Positions 28,964 through 38,037 of a DNA stretch of 63,469 bases are shown in pieces (positions within the stretch are counted from its first letter, which is position 1; each line of letters begins with the position of its first letter). Below the pieces are notes generated by a model, which was not told the origin of the DNA, made no database searches, and worked only from the letters and a program-made list of their open reading frames with translations. Both the position numbers and the translations under genes were made by a program. The stretch spans positions 1 to 63,469 of the forward strand of contig JADGQS010000002.1 of the NCBI GenBank assembly GCA_017881585.1, written 5' to 3'. The DNA is from Gemmatimonadaceae bacterium. Its GTDB lineage: Bacteria; Gemmatimonadota; Gemmatimonadetes; Gemmatimonadales; Gemmatimonadaceae.

Positions 28964-30884
28964 CGACCTCCGCCCAGCGCGCGAGCGCATCGTCGAGCGC
29001 GCGCTGGGCGGCGGTGAGCTCCTTGTCGAGCTTTCCCGCCTGTTTCGCCTTCGCGGCGCTGCCGTCGTAGAGATCCGGGTCGTTGAGCGCGCGGCGCAAC
29101 TCGGCGACCTTTCGTTCGAGATCGTGGACCGCGCGCTCGGCATTGTCGGCGGTTTTCTTTGCGGCGCGCCGCGCGGCCTGGTCCTTCTGCTCCGCGGCGG
29201 CATTCCCGCGCGCGCGCAGTTTTTCCTGGCCGCGCCGCGCGTCCGAGGCGATCGCGTCCGCCGCGCGACGGGCGAGCGCCGCGTCGCGCAACTGACGCTC
29301 CCAGTCGACGAACGTGCCGCCAAAATCCACGAGCTGGTCGCCGTCGAACGCCCACACGCGCGTCGCGAGTTCCCGCAGCAGCGCGCGATCGTGGCTGACG
29401 AGCAGCACGGTCCCGTCGTAGTCCTCGATCGCGTCCTCGATCGCCTCGATCGACTCGACGTCGAGGTGGTTCGTGGGCTCGTCGAGCACGAGCAGGTTCG
29501 CGCGCTGCAGCACGATCACGGCGAGCGCGAGCCGCGACCGCTCGCCGCCGGAGAGGGTTCGGGTGGAACGGAACACCTCCTCGCCGGAGAAGCCGAAGCA
29601 GCCGAGGTGGTTCTGGATCGCGCCCCGCGTCCAGAGCGGGCGGAGGTTCTCGATCACCTCGTACAGGCTCGAGTCGAGCGGGAGCTTGTCGTGGTCCTGC
29701 CGGAAATACGCGGGCGTGACGGAGCCGCCGAGCTTCACCGCGCCGCCCTGCGCCTCGCGTTCACCGATCAGCGTCTGGATCAGCGTGGTCTTTCCCGCTC
29801 CGTTCGGTCCGACCAGCGCGATCACGTCGCCGCGATTCGCGGTCGCGGAGAAGTCGCGCACGAGCGTGCGGTTGCCGATCGCGATCGTGAGGGCCTCCAC
29901 GGAGATCACGCGGTCGCCGCCGCGTTCGGAGATCTCGAGACGGAGTTCCATCGTGCCGCCGGAGCCGGGCGGCGGCGTGAGGCGCGGAAGCCGGTCGAGA
30001 CGCTTGCGGCGTCCCTTCGCCTGCGACGTGTTCTGCCCCGCCAGGTTGCGGCGGATGTAGTCCTCTTCTTTCGCGATCATCTTCCGTTGCTGGTCTACCT
30101 GCCGCTCCAGCGCGAGCCGGCGCTCGGCGCGCTGCTGGACGAAGCTGGAGTAACCGCCCCGGTAGGTTTCCGCGGTGCCGCCCTCCAGGTGGAGCACATG
30201 GTCGGCGATCTCGTCGAGGAACGCGCGGTCATGGCTGATCACGATCACCGTCTCGTCGAGCTCGCGAATGTACTCCTGCAGCCACGCTGTCGTCTCGAGG
30301 TCGAGATGGTTTGTGGGTTCGTCGAGCAACAGGAGGTCGGCGGGAGCGACGAGCTGCGCGGCAAGCCCGACGCGGCCGCGCTCGCCGCCGCTCAGCGTGG
30401 CCACTCGGCGCGTCTTCGACTCTTCCGCGTCGAACGCGAGCCCCTGCAGCACGGCGTCGACGCGCGCGTGGAACGTATAGCCGTCCTCGTGCGCGAAGCG
30501 CTCGAGATCGTGCCCGTACTGCTCGAGCAGGGCCGCCGGTGCCCGCTCCCCGAGCTCGGCGAGCTGCGCCGCCTGCTCCGCGAGCGACAGTTCGAGCGCC
30601 ATGACCGGCGCGTAGGGAAGCGCCGCGGCGTCCCATACGCTCACCGCCGCGCCGAAATCACGGTGCTGGTCGAGCAGCGACACGCGCAGCCCCGGCGTGC
30701 GCGCCATCGCGCCGCGCGCGGGCGTCAGGGTGCCGGTGATTATCTTGAACAGCGACGTCTTGCCGCTGCCGTTGCGGCCCACGATACCCCAACGATCACC
30801 CTTCCCGACCGTAAACGTTACGTCGTGAAAGAGGGTCGTTGCGCCGAATTCGACGGCGATGTCGGAAAGCGAGAGCTGGGACAC
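28932..30884 (-). CDS. ABC-F family ATPase (Uup/EttA-like)
   Basis: Two Walker A (GRNGSGKTSLF, GPNGAGKTTLI), two LSGGERGR/LSGGERSR signatures, coiled-coil C-term. Confidence 0.93.
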   Translation of the reverse strand: MSQLSLSDIAVEFGATTLFHDVTFTVGKGDRWGIVGRNGSGKTSLFKIITGTLTPARGAMARTPGLRVSLLDQHRDFGAAVSVWDAAALPYAPVMALELSLAEQAAQLAELGERAPAALLEQYGHDLERFAHEDGYTFHARVDAVLQGLAFDAEESKTRRVATLSGGERGRVGLAAQLVAPADLLLLDEPTNHLDLETTAWLQEYIRELDETVIVISHDRAFLDEIADHVLHLEGGTAETYRGGYSSFVQQRAERRLALERQVDQQRKMIAKEEDYIRRNLAGQNTSQAKGRRKRLDRLPRLTPPPGSGGTMELRLEISERGGDRVISVEALTIAIGNRTLVRDFSATANRGDVIALVGPNGAGKTTLIQTLIGEREAQGGAVKLGGSVTPAYFRQDHDKLPLDSSLYEVIENLRPLWTRGAIQNHLGCFGFSGEEVFRSTRTLSGGERSRLALAVIVLQRANLLVLDEPTNHLDVESIEAIEDAIEDYDGTVLLVSHDRALLRELATRVWAFDGDQLVDFGGTFVDWERQLRDAALARRAADAIASDARRGQEKLRARGNAAAEQKDQAARRAAKKTADNAERAVHDLERKVAELRRALNDPDLYDGSAAKAKQAGKLDKELTAAQRALDDALARWAEVVSHAGRVSTS

Positions 30885-30929
30885 TCACGAAAGATCGCTG
30901 GCGGACACGAACATTTGGAGTGCTGAGCC

Positions 30930-31427
30930 ATGGCAATTGTCGAGACACTTGTAGCGGCGCTGCAACCGTGGGCCGATTTCTACGGTCACAACAAGGCGGT
31001 GCAGGCCGGCGTCGAGTTCCTGCACGTCGGCGCACTGCTCGTTGGCGGCGGATTCGCCATCGCCTCGGATCGGGCGGCGCTTCGGGCGCTCAGCGCGGAT
31101 CTCGAGCAGAAGAAGCACGTGCTGCGCGACTTCTCGTCGATCCACACGCCCGTGCTCATCGCGCTCACTGTGTCCGTCATTTCCGGCGTGACCATGCTCG
31201 CGAGCGACGTGGGGACCTTCCTCGTCTCGCCGGTGTACTGGACGAAGATGACGCTGGTGCTGCTGTTGCTCATCAACGGCTATCTGGTCAAGCGCGCGGA
31301 CGAGAAGCTCAACGCCGACCCCTCCCCCGGCAACCGCGCTTGGAAGCATTTCAAGTTCAGTTCCATCGCCAGCATCACGCTCTGGCTCAGCACGACGCTT
31401 GCCGGCGTCATACTCCTCAATTCCTGA
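30930..31427 (+). CDS. predicted multi-TM membrane protein
   Basis: VEFLHVGALLVGGGFAIA, PVLIALTVSVISGVTMLA, TKMTLVLLLLINGYLV, ASITLWLSTTLAGVILL. Confidence 0.75.
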   Translation: MAIVETLVAALQPWADFYGHNKAVQAGVEFLHVGALLVGGGFAIASDRAALRALSADLEQKKHVLRDFSSIHTPVLIALTVSVISGVTMLASDVGTFLVSPVYWTKMTLVLLLLINGYLVKRADEKLNADPSPGNRAWKHFKFSSIASITLWLSTTLAGVILLNS

Positions 31428-31431
31428 TTCG

Positions 31432-31935
31432 ATGACCGAGACGAATTCGTCCGATGATTGTGGAGGCTGCACGCTGCTCGGCCGCCGCGAGTTTCTCCGC
31501 GACGCCGCGTTCGCCGTGGCCGCGCTCGCGGCCGTGGGAGGCACCGCCGGCGCGATGCCCGTGCACTTCATGAACGCGATCGCCGTGCGGGACGAGATGG
31601 CGACCTATCCATTCCCGGCCGTCGACGGTGTCTATATCGACAGCAAGAAGGAAGTCATCGTCTCCCGTTCGGCCGGCCAGGTCTACGCCTTCATGCTCGC
31701 CTGCCCGCACCAGAACACGGCGCTGCGCTGGAACTCCAAGGACCAGAAGTTCCAGTGTCCGAGGCACCATTCACAGTACAAGCCCGACGGCACTTTCATC
31801 GACGGCCGCGCCACGCGCTCGATGGACCGCTTCGCCGTGGCGCATGAGGGCAGCAACCTCGTCGTGAACCTCGACAAGGTCTTCGAGCAGGATCGCGACG
31901 CGACGGGGTGGAAAGCCGCCGCCGTCACGGCCTAG
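31432..31935 (+). CDS. Rieske-type [2Fe-2S] protein with Tat-like N-terminus
   Basis: GRREFLRDAAFAVAALAAVGG; ACPHQNT..CPRHHSQYKPDG. Confidence 0.88.
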   Translation: MTETNSSDDCGGCTLLGRREFLRDAAFAVAALAAVGGTAGAMPVHFMNAIAVRDEMATYPFPAVDGVYIDSKKEVIVSRSAGQVYAFMLACPHQNTALRWNSKDQKFQCPRHHSQYKPDGTFIDGRATRSMDRFAVAHEGSNLVVNLDKVFEQDRDATGWKAAAVTA

Positions 31936-31988
31936 AATTTCTCTCGTGGGTTGGGCGCGGCGCTCACAAGAAAAGGCGACGGGCGTCG

Positions 31989-33749
31989 TTAGCCGTCCGT
32001 CGGCGTCGGGACCGTGAGTGACCCGCTCTCCAGCGCCCTCTCGGCGAGCGCCTTGAGCCTCGCGTCCTGATTTCGCTCGAGCGCGCGCACGTGGCGGCGC
32101 GCCCGGCGCATCGCCATTGGAATGAAGATGCGCGCGTTATCGAGATCGGCCTCCGCCTGCTTTACGCCGCCCTTGTTCGCGATCGCCCAGCTCGCGCGCG
32201 ACAGCGTGGCCGTCGCCAGATACACGTCGATCGCGACGTTCGCCATTCGCTCCTGCTGGAACTGGTGCTCGATCACGTCCTTGCCGTGCGCGATCAGCAG
32301 CTTCTCGACGCCGACCGCGAGATCGTGAATCACCGTCGCAATCTGATCGGCCTCCTCCTTCAGTGCCGCGTGCGCCTGCGAGAAGACCGGTTTCACCACC
32401 TGCCGCTTCACGCGCCCGCCGAGGAACGATCCGATCGCGCCGATTGAACGGAGCGGGTCGCGGAACGCCTTGCCGATCGCCTTGAGGTGCTCGCCCGGCT
32501 GCTGGAGTCCGGTCAGCGCGATGAGCGCGCGCAGGACCTCGTTGGTGCCCTCGAAGATCATGTTGATGCGCGAATCGCGCAGCGCTTGCTCGTATGGGAA
32601 TTCCTTCGAGTAGCCGATGCCGCCCGCGATCTGCATCGCGTCGCTCGACGAGCGAAACACGAGTTCCGACGCGAACACCTTGCACGCGGCGGTCTCGAGC
32701 GAAAAATCGATCCCGCCCCTGTCCATCATCGAGGCCGTGAGCATCCACGCCGCGTCCGCCGCGTAGCACTCGGCGGCCGCCACCGCGAACTTGCGCTGGA
32801 TCATCTCGAACGAGCCGATGGGCCGACCGAACTGTTCGCGCTGCTTGGCATAGGCGAGCGAGATGTCGAGGATGTGCCTCGCTCCGCGAGCCGACGCGGC
32901 CGCGAGGCCGAGCCGGCCCGTGTTGAGAATCTCGAGTGCGATCTTGAAACCGTGGCCGACGTCGCCGAGCCTGTCCTCGGCCGGAATCTTGACGTTGTCG
33001 AACGTGATCGAGCGCGTGTCGCTGGCCTTGATGCCCATCTTCTCCTCGATCTTGCCGAGCGAAACGCCGCTTGCGTGCGCGTCCACGATGAAGGCCGTCA
33101 CGCGCTGCTTGGGCTTTCCGTCGATCTCGACCGGGACCTTGGCGAACACGGTGAGCACGCCCGCATAGCCTGCGTTCGAGATCCAGATCTTCTGTCCGTT
33201 GAGCGTGTAGCTCTTGCCGTCCGCGCTGGGAACGGCCGTGGTGCGCATCGCCTGCGCATCGGAGCCGGAGCCCGGCTCCGTGAGGCAGAAGGCGGCGATC
33301 AGCTCGCCGCTCGCGCACTTCGTGAGCCAGCGCTTCTTCTGGTCGTCGGTGCCGAAGAGCGTGATTCCCTTGCTGCCGATAGACTGGTGCGCGCCGAAGT
33401 ACACCGCGAGCGCGCCGTCCGTCCCGCCGACTTCGCCGAAGACGCGAGTGAACGTCATCGCGCTCGCGCCGAACCCACCGTACTCCTCCGGGATATTCAG
33501 TCCCATCAGCCCGAGTTCGGCCATTCCGGTGCGGACATTCTCCGGGAAGCGCCCCTCGTGGTCCTGCTTTGCGGTGTCGACATTGTCCTTCGCCCACGAG
33601 CGGAACGAGTCGAGGATCGCGGAGAGGTTCTCCTTCTCCTCCTTGCTCAGCTCGGGAAACGGGAAGACGAGCGATTCGCGGATTTCGCCGAGGAATACGC
33701 CCTTGGTGAACGACGGGTTGTGGTCGGGGTCTGCGAGATGAATGGCCAT
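31989..33749 (-). CDS. acyl-CoA dehydrogenase
   Basis: AAFCLTEPGSGSDAQAMRTTA, KIWISNAGYA, YAKQREQFGRPIGSFE, YSKEFPYEQALRDSRINMIFEGTNEV. Confidence 0.95.
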   Translation of the reverse strand: MAIHLADPDHNPSFTKGVFLGEIRESLVFPFPELSKEEKENLSAILDSFRSWAKDNVDTAKQDHEGRFPENVRTGMAELGLMGLNIPEEYGGFGASAMTFTRVFGEVGGTDGALAVYFGAHQSIGSKGITLFGTDDQKKRWLTKCASGELIAAFCLTEPGSGSDAQAMRTTAVPSADGKSYTLNGQKIWISNAGYAGVLTVFAKVPVEIDGKPKQRVTAFIVDAHASGVSLGKIEEKMGIKASDTRSITFDNVKIPAEDRLGDVGHGFKIALEILNTGRLGLAAASARGARHILDISLAYAKQREQFGRPIGSFEMIQRKFAVAAAECYAADAAWMLTASMMDRGGIDFSLETAACKVFASELVFRSSSDAMQIAGGIGYSKEFPYEQALRDSRINMIFEGTNEVLRALIALTGLQQPGEHLKAIGKAFRDPLRSIGAIGSFLGGRVKRQVVKPVFSQAHAALKEEADQIATVIHDLAVGVEKLLIAHGKDVIEHQFQQERMANVAIDVYLATATLSRASWAIANKGGVKQAEADLDNARIFIPMAMRRARRHVRALERNQDARLKALAERALESGSLTVPTPTDG

Positions 33750-33751
33750 GG

Positions 33752-34117
33752 TCAGGCCCGGTTGCTGGTGGCGTCGGTGATGAGCTTCACGGCACCGGCG
33801 GGATCGCGTACCTGGAGGATCAGCGCATCGAAGTTCTCGTGCTTGTCGAGATCGACGACGATCGTCTGCTCGGGCTTGTGCGTGTCGTAGAACACGAGCC
33901 GCCCTTCCGTATAGAAGGTGCCGGCGGTGATCACGCCGGGAATGTCCGCGCCGCCGACCCTCACGCCATGCCACCATCCCTTCGCGGCGGCGTCGTCCAC
34001 GCGAGCGCCCTTGATGTGCGAGAGCGGAATCTGGAGGCGGCTCCGGAGCGCCCAGAGCTTGTCCCACCCTTCCACCTCGAACACGAGGCTGTCGCCCTCT
34101 AGCGTGATGTCGACCAT
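33752..34117 (-). CDS. hypothetical protein (PH-like?)
   Basis: 121-aa ORF MVDITLEGDSLVFEVEGWDKLWALRSRLQIPLSHIKGARV. Confidence 0.65.
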   Translation of the reverse strand: MVDITLEGDSLVFEVEGWDKLWALRSRLQIPLSHIKGARVDDAAAKGWWHGVRVGGADIPGVITAGTFYTEGRLVFYDTHKPEQTIVVDLDKHENFDALILQVRDPAGAVKLITDATSNRA

Positions 34118-34724
34118 CAGTGCGTCTCCGGTGTTCCTGCGTTGACCAGAAGTCTAGCGAATTCGCTGCTGTCGCCGCTGGCGAGCCGCGCCGCGGCCCG
34201 CCCGCAGAGTGCGCCGACCGCGTTGCCCGTTCCACAGTAACCGCCGATTACCCACGTGCCGGGCCGCAATTCGGCCAGTACGGGAAGCCCGTTGAGCGTG
34301 TACGAGACGTTCGCCGCCCAGCGGTGCGTGCTCGTTCGCGGTGGTCCACTCCTCGTCGAACGCCTTGTCGCGTCCGCCGCCGAGCGCGACGGAACCGTCG
34401 GGGAGCTGCTGGTAATAGTCGAATCCGTAACGGGCATACACCGGGCATGGAATGTCGATCTCGCGGGTCGGCGTCGTGATGGAAGTCAACGGTGCCGTCG
34501 AGCAGGAAGCCGCCGTTTCGTCCGGCGGCGCCGGCGGCGACATCGTCGGCGTCGATCCCCACCACGCGGCGGCCGAGGTCGAGCAGCTCACTGACGGCGG
34601 TGAGGCCGGAGCCACCCAATCCGATCACGCACACTTCAGTGCTGAGATCGGAGTCGAGAGGGGCGAGAGTGCGCCACGTCCGGTCGTCCCAAACGGGGAC
34701 GTTGTCGAGCGACTGCGGGTACAC
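34117..34724 (-). pseudogene. decayed FAD-dependent oxidoreductase
   Basis: Three minus frames together give EVCVIGLGGSGLTAVSELLDLGRRVVGIDADDVAAGAAGRNGGFLLDG / REIDIPCPVYARYGFDYYQQLPDGSVALGGGRDKAFDEEWTT / HRWAANVSYTLNGLPVLAELRPGTWVIGGYCGTGNAVGALCGRAAA. Confidence 0.85.
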
Positions 34725-34820
34725 GGTCGTTGGTCGTTGGTTATTGGTAATTGGCGGGTTGATGCGAAATATGGTGCCGCGAAGCCCGGCTAAGAACCAA
34801 CAACCAACGACCAATGACCG
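34724..34820. repeat. heptad inverted repeat element, site A
   Basis: cggtcgttggtcgttggttattggtaattgg ... gaaccaacaaccaacgaccaatgaccg. Confidence 0.85.
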
Positions 34821-34868
34821 TCTCCTCGTTCTTGACGTAGATTCTCGCCACACCCAGCCGAGCCCAAC

Positions 34869-35927
34869 ATGCGCCGATTCTCACTTCTCCTGACTGCAGT
34901 TCTCGCCACCACCGCCGCCGCCGCCCAGGGCGTCCAGGGCGACTACATCGCCAGGAACTTCAAGTTCGTCTCCGGCGAATCGCTCCCCGAGCTGAGGCTT
35001 CACTACACCACCCTCGGCACCCCCCGCAAAGACGCGCAGGGAACGGTGCGCAATGCCGTAATGGTTCTCCACGGCACCGGCGGAAACGGTCGCGGCTTTC
35101 TTTCCGCGAACTGGTCGGGCGAACTGTTTGGTCCCGGCAAGCTCCTCGACACCGCCCGCTATTTCATCGTGCTGCCCGACGACATCGGGCACGGCGGCTC
35201 GAGCAAGCCGAGCAACGGCCTCCACGCGAAGTTTCCGCACTACGACTACGACGACATGGTGAATGCCGAGCACCTCCTGTTGACGGAGGGACTCCAGGTG
35301 AACCACCTGCGCCTGGTCATGGGCACGTCGATGGGATGCATGCACGCGTGGGTGTGGGGCTACGTGTATCCCACCTTCGCCGACGGACTCGTTCCACTCG
35401 CGTGCGTGCCGGCGCAGATCGCGGGACGCAACCGCATGATCCGCACGATGATCATGGACGACATCACGGAAAGTCCCGACTACAACGGCGGCGAGTACTC
35501 CACCCAGCCGCGCGGACTGCGGGCTGCGATCGGGCAGCTGTTCATCATGTCGAGCGCGCCGCTCGTGCAGCACAGGCAGGCGCCCATGCGCGACAAGGCG
35601 GATTCGGTGATCCGGCGCTACATCGACAACGCGATGAAGACCACCGACGCGAACGACATGCTCTACTACTTCAACTCGTCGCGAAACTACGACCCGTCGT
35701 CGCATCTCGAGCAGATCACCACTCCCGTGCTCGCGATCAACTCCGCCGACGACTTCGTGAATCCACCGGAACTCGGGATCGCCGAGAAGCTGGTCGCGCG
35801 GGTGAAGCACGCCACCTTCGTGATGGTGCCGATCAGTGACCAGACGCACGGCCATGGAACTCACTCCTGGCCCGCGGTGTGGGATAGTCATCTCAAGGAC
35901 TTCCTGGCGACGCTGCCCGAGCGTTGA
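34869..35927 (+). CDS. alpha/beta hydrolase of the homoserine acetyltransferase-like family, exported
   Basis: NAVMVLHGTGGNGRGF, VMGTSMGCMHAWVWG, PVLAINSADDFVNP. Confidence 0.85.
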   Translation: MRRFSLLLTAVLATTAAAAQGVQGDYIARNFKFVSGESLPELRLHYTTLGTPRKDAQGTVRNAVMVLHGTGGNGRGFLSANWSGELFGPGKLLDTARYFIVLPDDIGHGGSSKPSNGLHAKFPHYDYDDMVNAEHLLLTEGLQVNHLRLVMGTSMGCMHAWVWGYVYPTFADGLVPLACVPAQIAGRNRMIRTMIMDDITESPDYNGGEYSTQPRGLRAAIGQLFIMSSAPLVQHRQAPMRDKADSVIRRYIDNAMKTTDANDMLYYFNSSRNYDPSSHLEQITTPVLAINSADDFVNPPELGIAEKLVARVKHATFVMVPISDQTHGHGTHSWPAVWDSHLKDFLATLPER

Positions 35928-35938
35928 GGAAACACCGC

Positions 35939-36730
35939 ATGCTGATTCCAGCGTTTTCGCGAACGATGCGCCTTCTCGCGGCCGGGCTGCTCGCAGGGAG
36001 TGCCGCTCACGCGCAGGATCGCGTCCTTCGAGTGGTGAGCAGCGACAGCGAGCCCATCGCGTACGCGTTCGTCCAGGCGAACGGCGGTCATGCCCAGCTG
36101 ACCGACGAATCGGGCCGCGTCAGCATCGGCTCGGGCAAGAAACAGATCCTCACGATCGAAGTGCGCCGTATCGGCTACACGCCGTTCTACGGCAAGATCG
36201 ACTTTCCCGACACGGCAATCACGATCCCGGTCGTCTTGCCGCCTCTCGCCCAGCAGCTCGGCTCAGTGAAGGTCACGGCCGGCAAGATCAAGTCGTCACT
36301 CGAACTGAACGGCTTCTACAGGCGCTGGCTCGACGGCCAGAAGGGCGTGACCAGCGCCGTGTTCATCGGGCCGGAGGAGATCGAGAAGAGAAATGCGTCG
36401 CGAGTGAGCGCGATGCTCGGCGGCGTCACCGGCGTCTCCATGTCGCGCACGTCGAACGGCAACACCGTCGTGACGTCGTCCAGCGGCGGCAGCTGTCCGA
36501 TGGCGATCATCATCGACGGCCGGCAGGTCTGTGCCGCGGCCGGCTGCAACGTTCGGGACTACTCGCACGGCCTGACCGACCTGAATGCCGTGCTCATCGA
36601 TCAGGTCATCGACATTGGCTCGGTGGCAGGGATCGAGATCTACAAGCGCGGAGGAAACATGCCGTCGGATTTCCACGTCGACGGCGAGTGCGGCGCGGTC
36701 GCCTTCTGGACCGGAGCCCGCAAACGCTAG
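35939..36730 (+). CDS. carboxypeptidase-regulatory-like + TonB plug domain protein without barrel
   Basis: PIAYAFVQANGGHAQLTDESGRVSI..; SAMLGGVTGVSMSR..GSCPMAIIIDG plug; ends after VAGIEIYKRGG.. Confidence 0.7.
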   Translation: MLIPAFSRTMRLLAAGLLAGSAAHAQDRVLRVVSSDSEPIAYAFVQANGGHAQLTDESGRVSIGSGKKQILTIEVRRIGYTPFYGKIDFPDTAITIPVVLPPLAQQLGSVKVTAGKIKSSLELNGFYRRWLDGQKGVTSAVFIGPEEIEKRNASRVSAMLGGVTGVSMSRTSNGNTVVTSSSGGSCPMAIIIDGRQVCAAAGCNVRDYSHGLTDLNAVLIDQVIDIGSVAGIEIYKRGGNMPSDFHVDGECGAVAFWTGARKR

Positions 36731-36754
36731 CCGATCATTCGCCCAGGAATCTCG

Positions 36755-36786
36755 ATCTTCCATCTTCCATCTTCGATCTTCCATCG
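36755..36786. repeat. heptad tandem repeat (atcttcc)n
   Basis: atcttcc atcttcc atcttcg atcttcc atcg. Confidence 0.9.
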
Positions 36787-36792
36787 TAGTTC

Positions 36793-38037
36793 CTAATTCT
36801 TCCCGTCGTTCCGGAACACCTTCCCGTCCTTCATCACGAAGCTGACGCGACGCATCGCGGTGATGTCCGTCATGGGGTCGCCGTCCGTGGCGATGATGTC
36901 CGCCTCCATTCCCGGTGCGATCGCGCCGATCTTGTCGCCGAGACGAAGCGACTCCGCGCTCACCGACGTCGCCGAGACGATCGCGTGCATCGGCGACTCG
37001 CCGGCATCTTTCACGCGACAGATGAGATCTTCGGCGTTGCGGCCGTGCGCACCGGCCACCGCGTCGGTGCCATACGTGATTTTCAGCCCTTTCGTCGCGA
37101 GCGCCTTGCGGATGGCCTCGGCCGCGAGCGGGATCGCGCGCTCCATCGCCGCGAATCCCTCGGCGTTGTAGTTACCGATGCCGTCGTACTTCGCCCGGTT
37201 GTCGAGGTAGTTGTGGAACACGAGCGAGCACTGCGGATCGAAGTACACGTTCTTCTGTGCCATCAGGTCGAGCTCGGCCTGCGTGACGAAGATGCCATGC
37301 TCCACCTGGTCGCAGCCGGCGTTCACCGTCGCGCGCACCGATTCGGCGCTGTGCGCGTGCACGAGCGTGCGGAGTCCCTGCGCTTTCGCTTCGCGGCACG
37401 CGGCCAGCAGCTGCTCGTCCGTCATCGACTGCTTGCCGCCGTCGCGAATGCTCGCCGAGGCGAAGATCTTGATGAAGTCCGCGCCCTGCGCCTTTCGCTG
37501 CTGCACGAGGGTGCGAAGCTCGTCGGGTGACCCGTGCGTCAGCGCGTTGAGCGACGTCAGGATGCGAGGGCCCGGGAGCCCCTGCGAGGCGATCCAGTCG
37601 CGCAGGTCCTTGTCTTCCGGCGAACCGGGGCTCTGGATCGTCGTGAATCCCGCCATGAGCGTCGCGTACGCATTCGCGGCCGCGGCCAGGATCGACTGAA
37701 TGGGCGTGTCGCCGTCCCCGTTCGGGCCGCCCGTGTGATAGCGCCCCTTCCGGTTGAAATACCAGGTGAGGTGCGAGTGCACGTCGATCAGGCCCGGCAG
37801 TACCGTCCTGCCGCGCAAGTCGATTTCGCGCGCGCCTTTCGGCACCGCGGCCGCGGGCCCGACGCGCGTGATCCTCCCGTTGACCATGACGATGTCGGCG
37901 TTGGACATCGTCGCCCCCTTTCCGTCGAGCAGTTTCGAGGTGTGAATCACGACAGTCGCGTCCTGCGCGGCAGCCGGCGTGGCGGCGGCGAAGGCGAAGA
38001 GAGCGGCGAACCCGATGAGACGGCGCATGGCGATCAC
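36793..38037 (-). CDS. amidohydrolase family protein (imidazolonepropionase-like), exported
   Basis: GRTVLPGLIDVHSHL, TLVHAHSAESVRATVNAGCDQVEHG, YGTDAVAGAHG. Confidence 0.9.
   Translation of the reverse strand: MIAMRRLIGFAALFAFAAATPAAAQDATVVIHTSKLLDGKGATMSNADIVMVNGRITRVGPAAAVPKGAREIDLRGRTVLPGLIDVHSHLTWYFNRKGRYHTGGPNGDGDTPIQSILAAAANAYATLMAGFTTIQSPGSPEDKDLRDWIASQGLPGPRILTSLNALTHGSPDELRTLVQQRKAQGADFIKIFASASIRDGGKQSMTDEQLLAACREAKAQGLRTLVHAHSAESVRATVNAGCDQVEHGIFVTQAELDLMAQKNVYFDPQCSLVFHNYLDNRAKYDGIGNYNAEGFAAMERAIPLAAEAIRKALATKGLKITYGTDAVAGAHGRNAEDLICRVKDAGESPMHAIVSATSVSAESLRLGDKIGAIAPGMEADIIATDGDPMTDITAMRRVSFVMKDGKVFRNDGKN

Noticed and set aside
28956-30926. 656-aa plus-strand ORF
   Set aside because: Antisense shadow of the well-supported ABC-F gene.
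33750-34235. N-terminal extension of the 748-aa acyl-CoA dehydrogenase ORF
   Set aside because: R/H-rich out-of-frame sequence over 33752-34117 coding; a good ATG exists at 33749.
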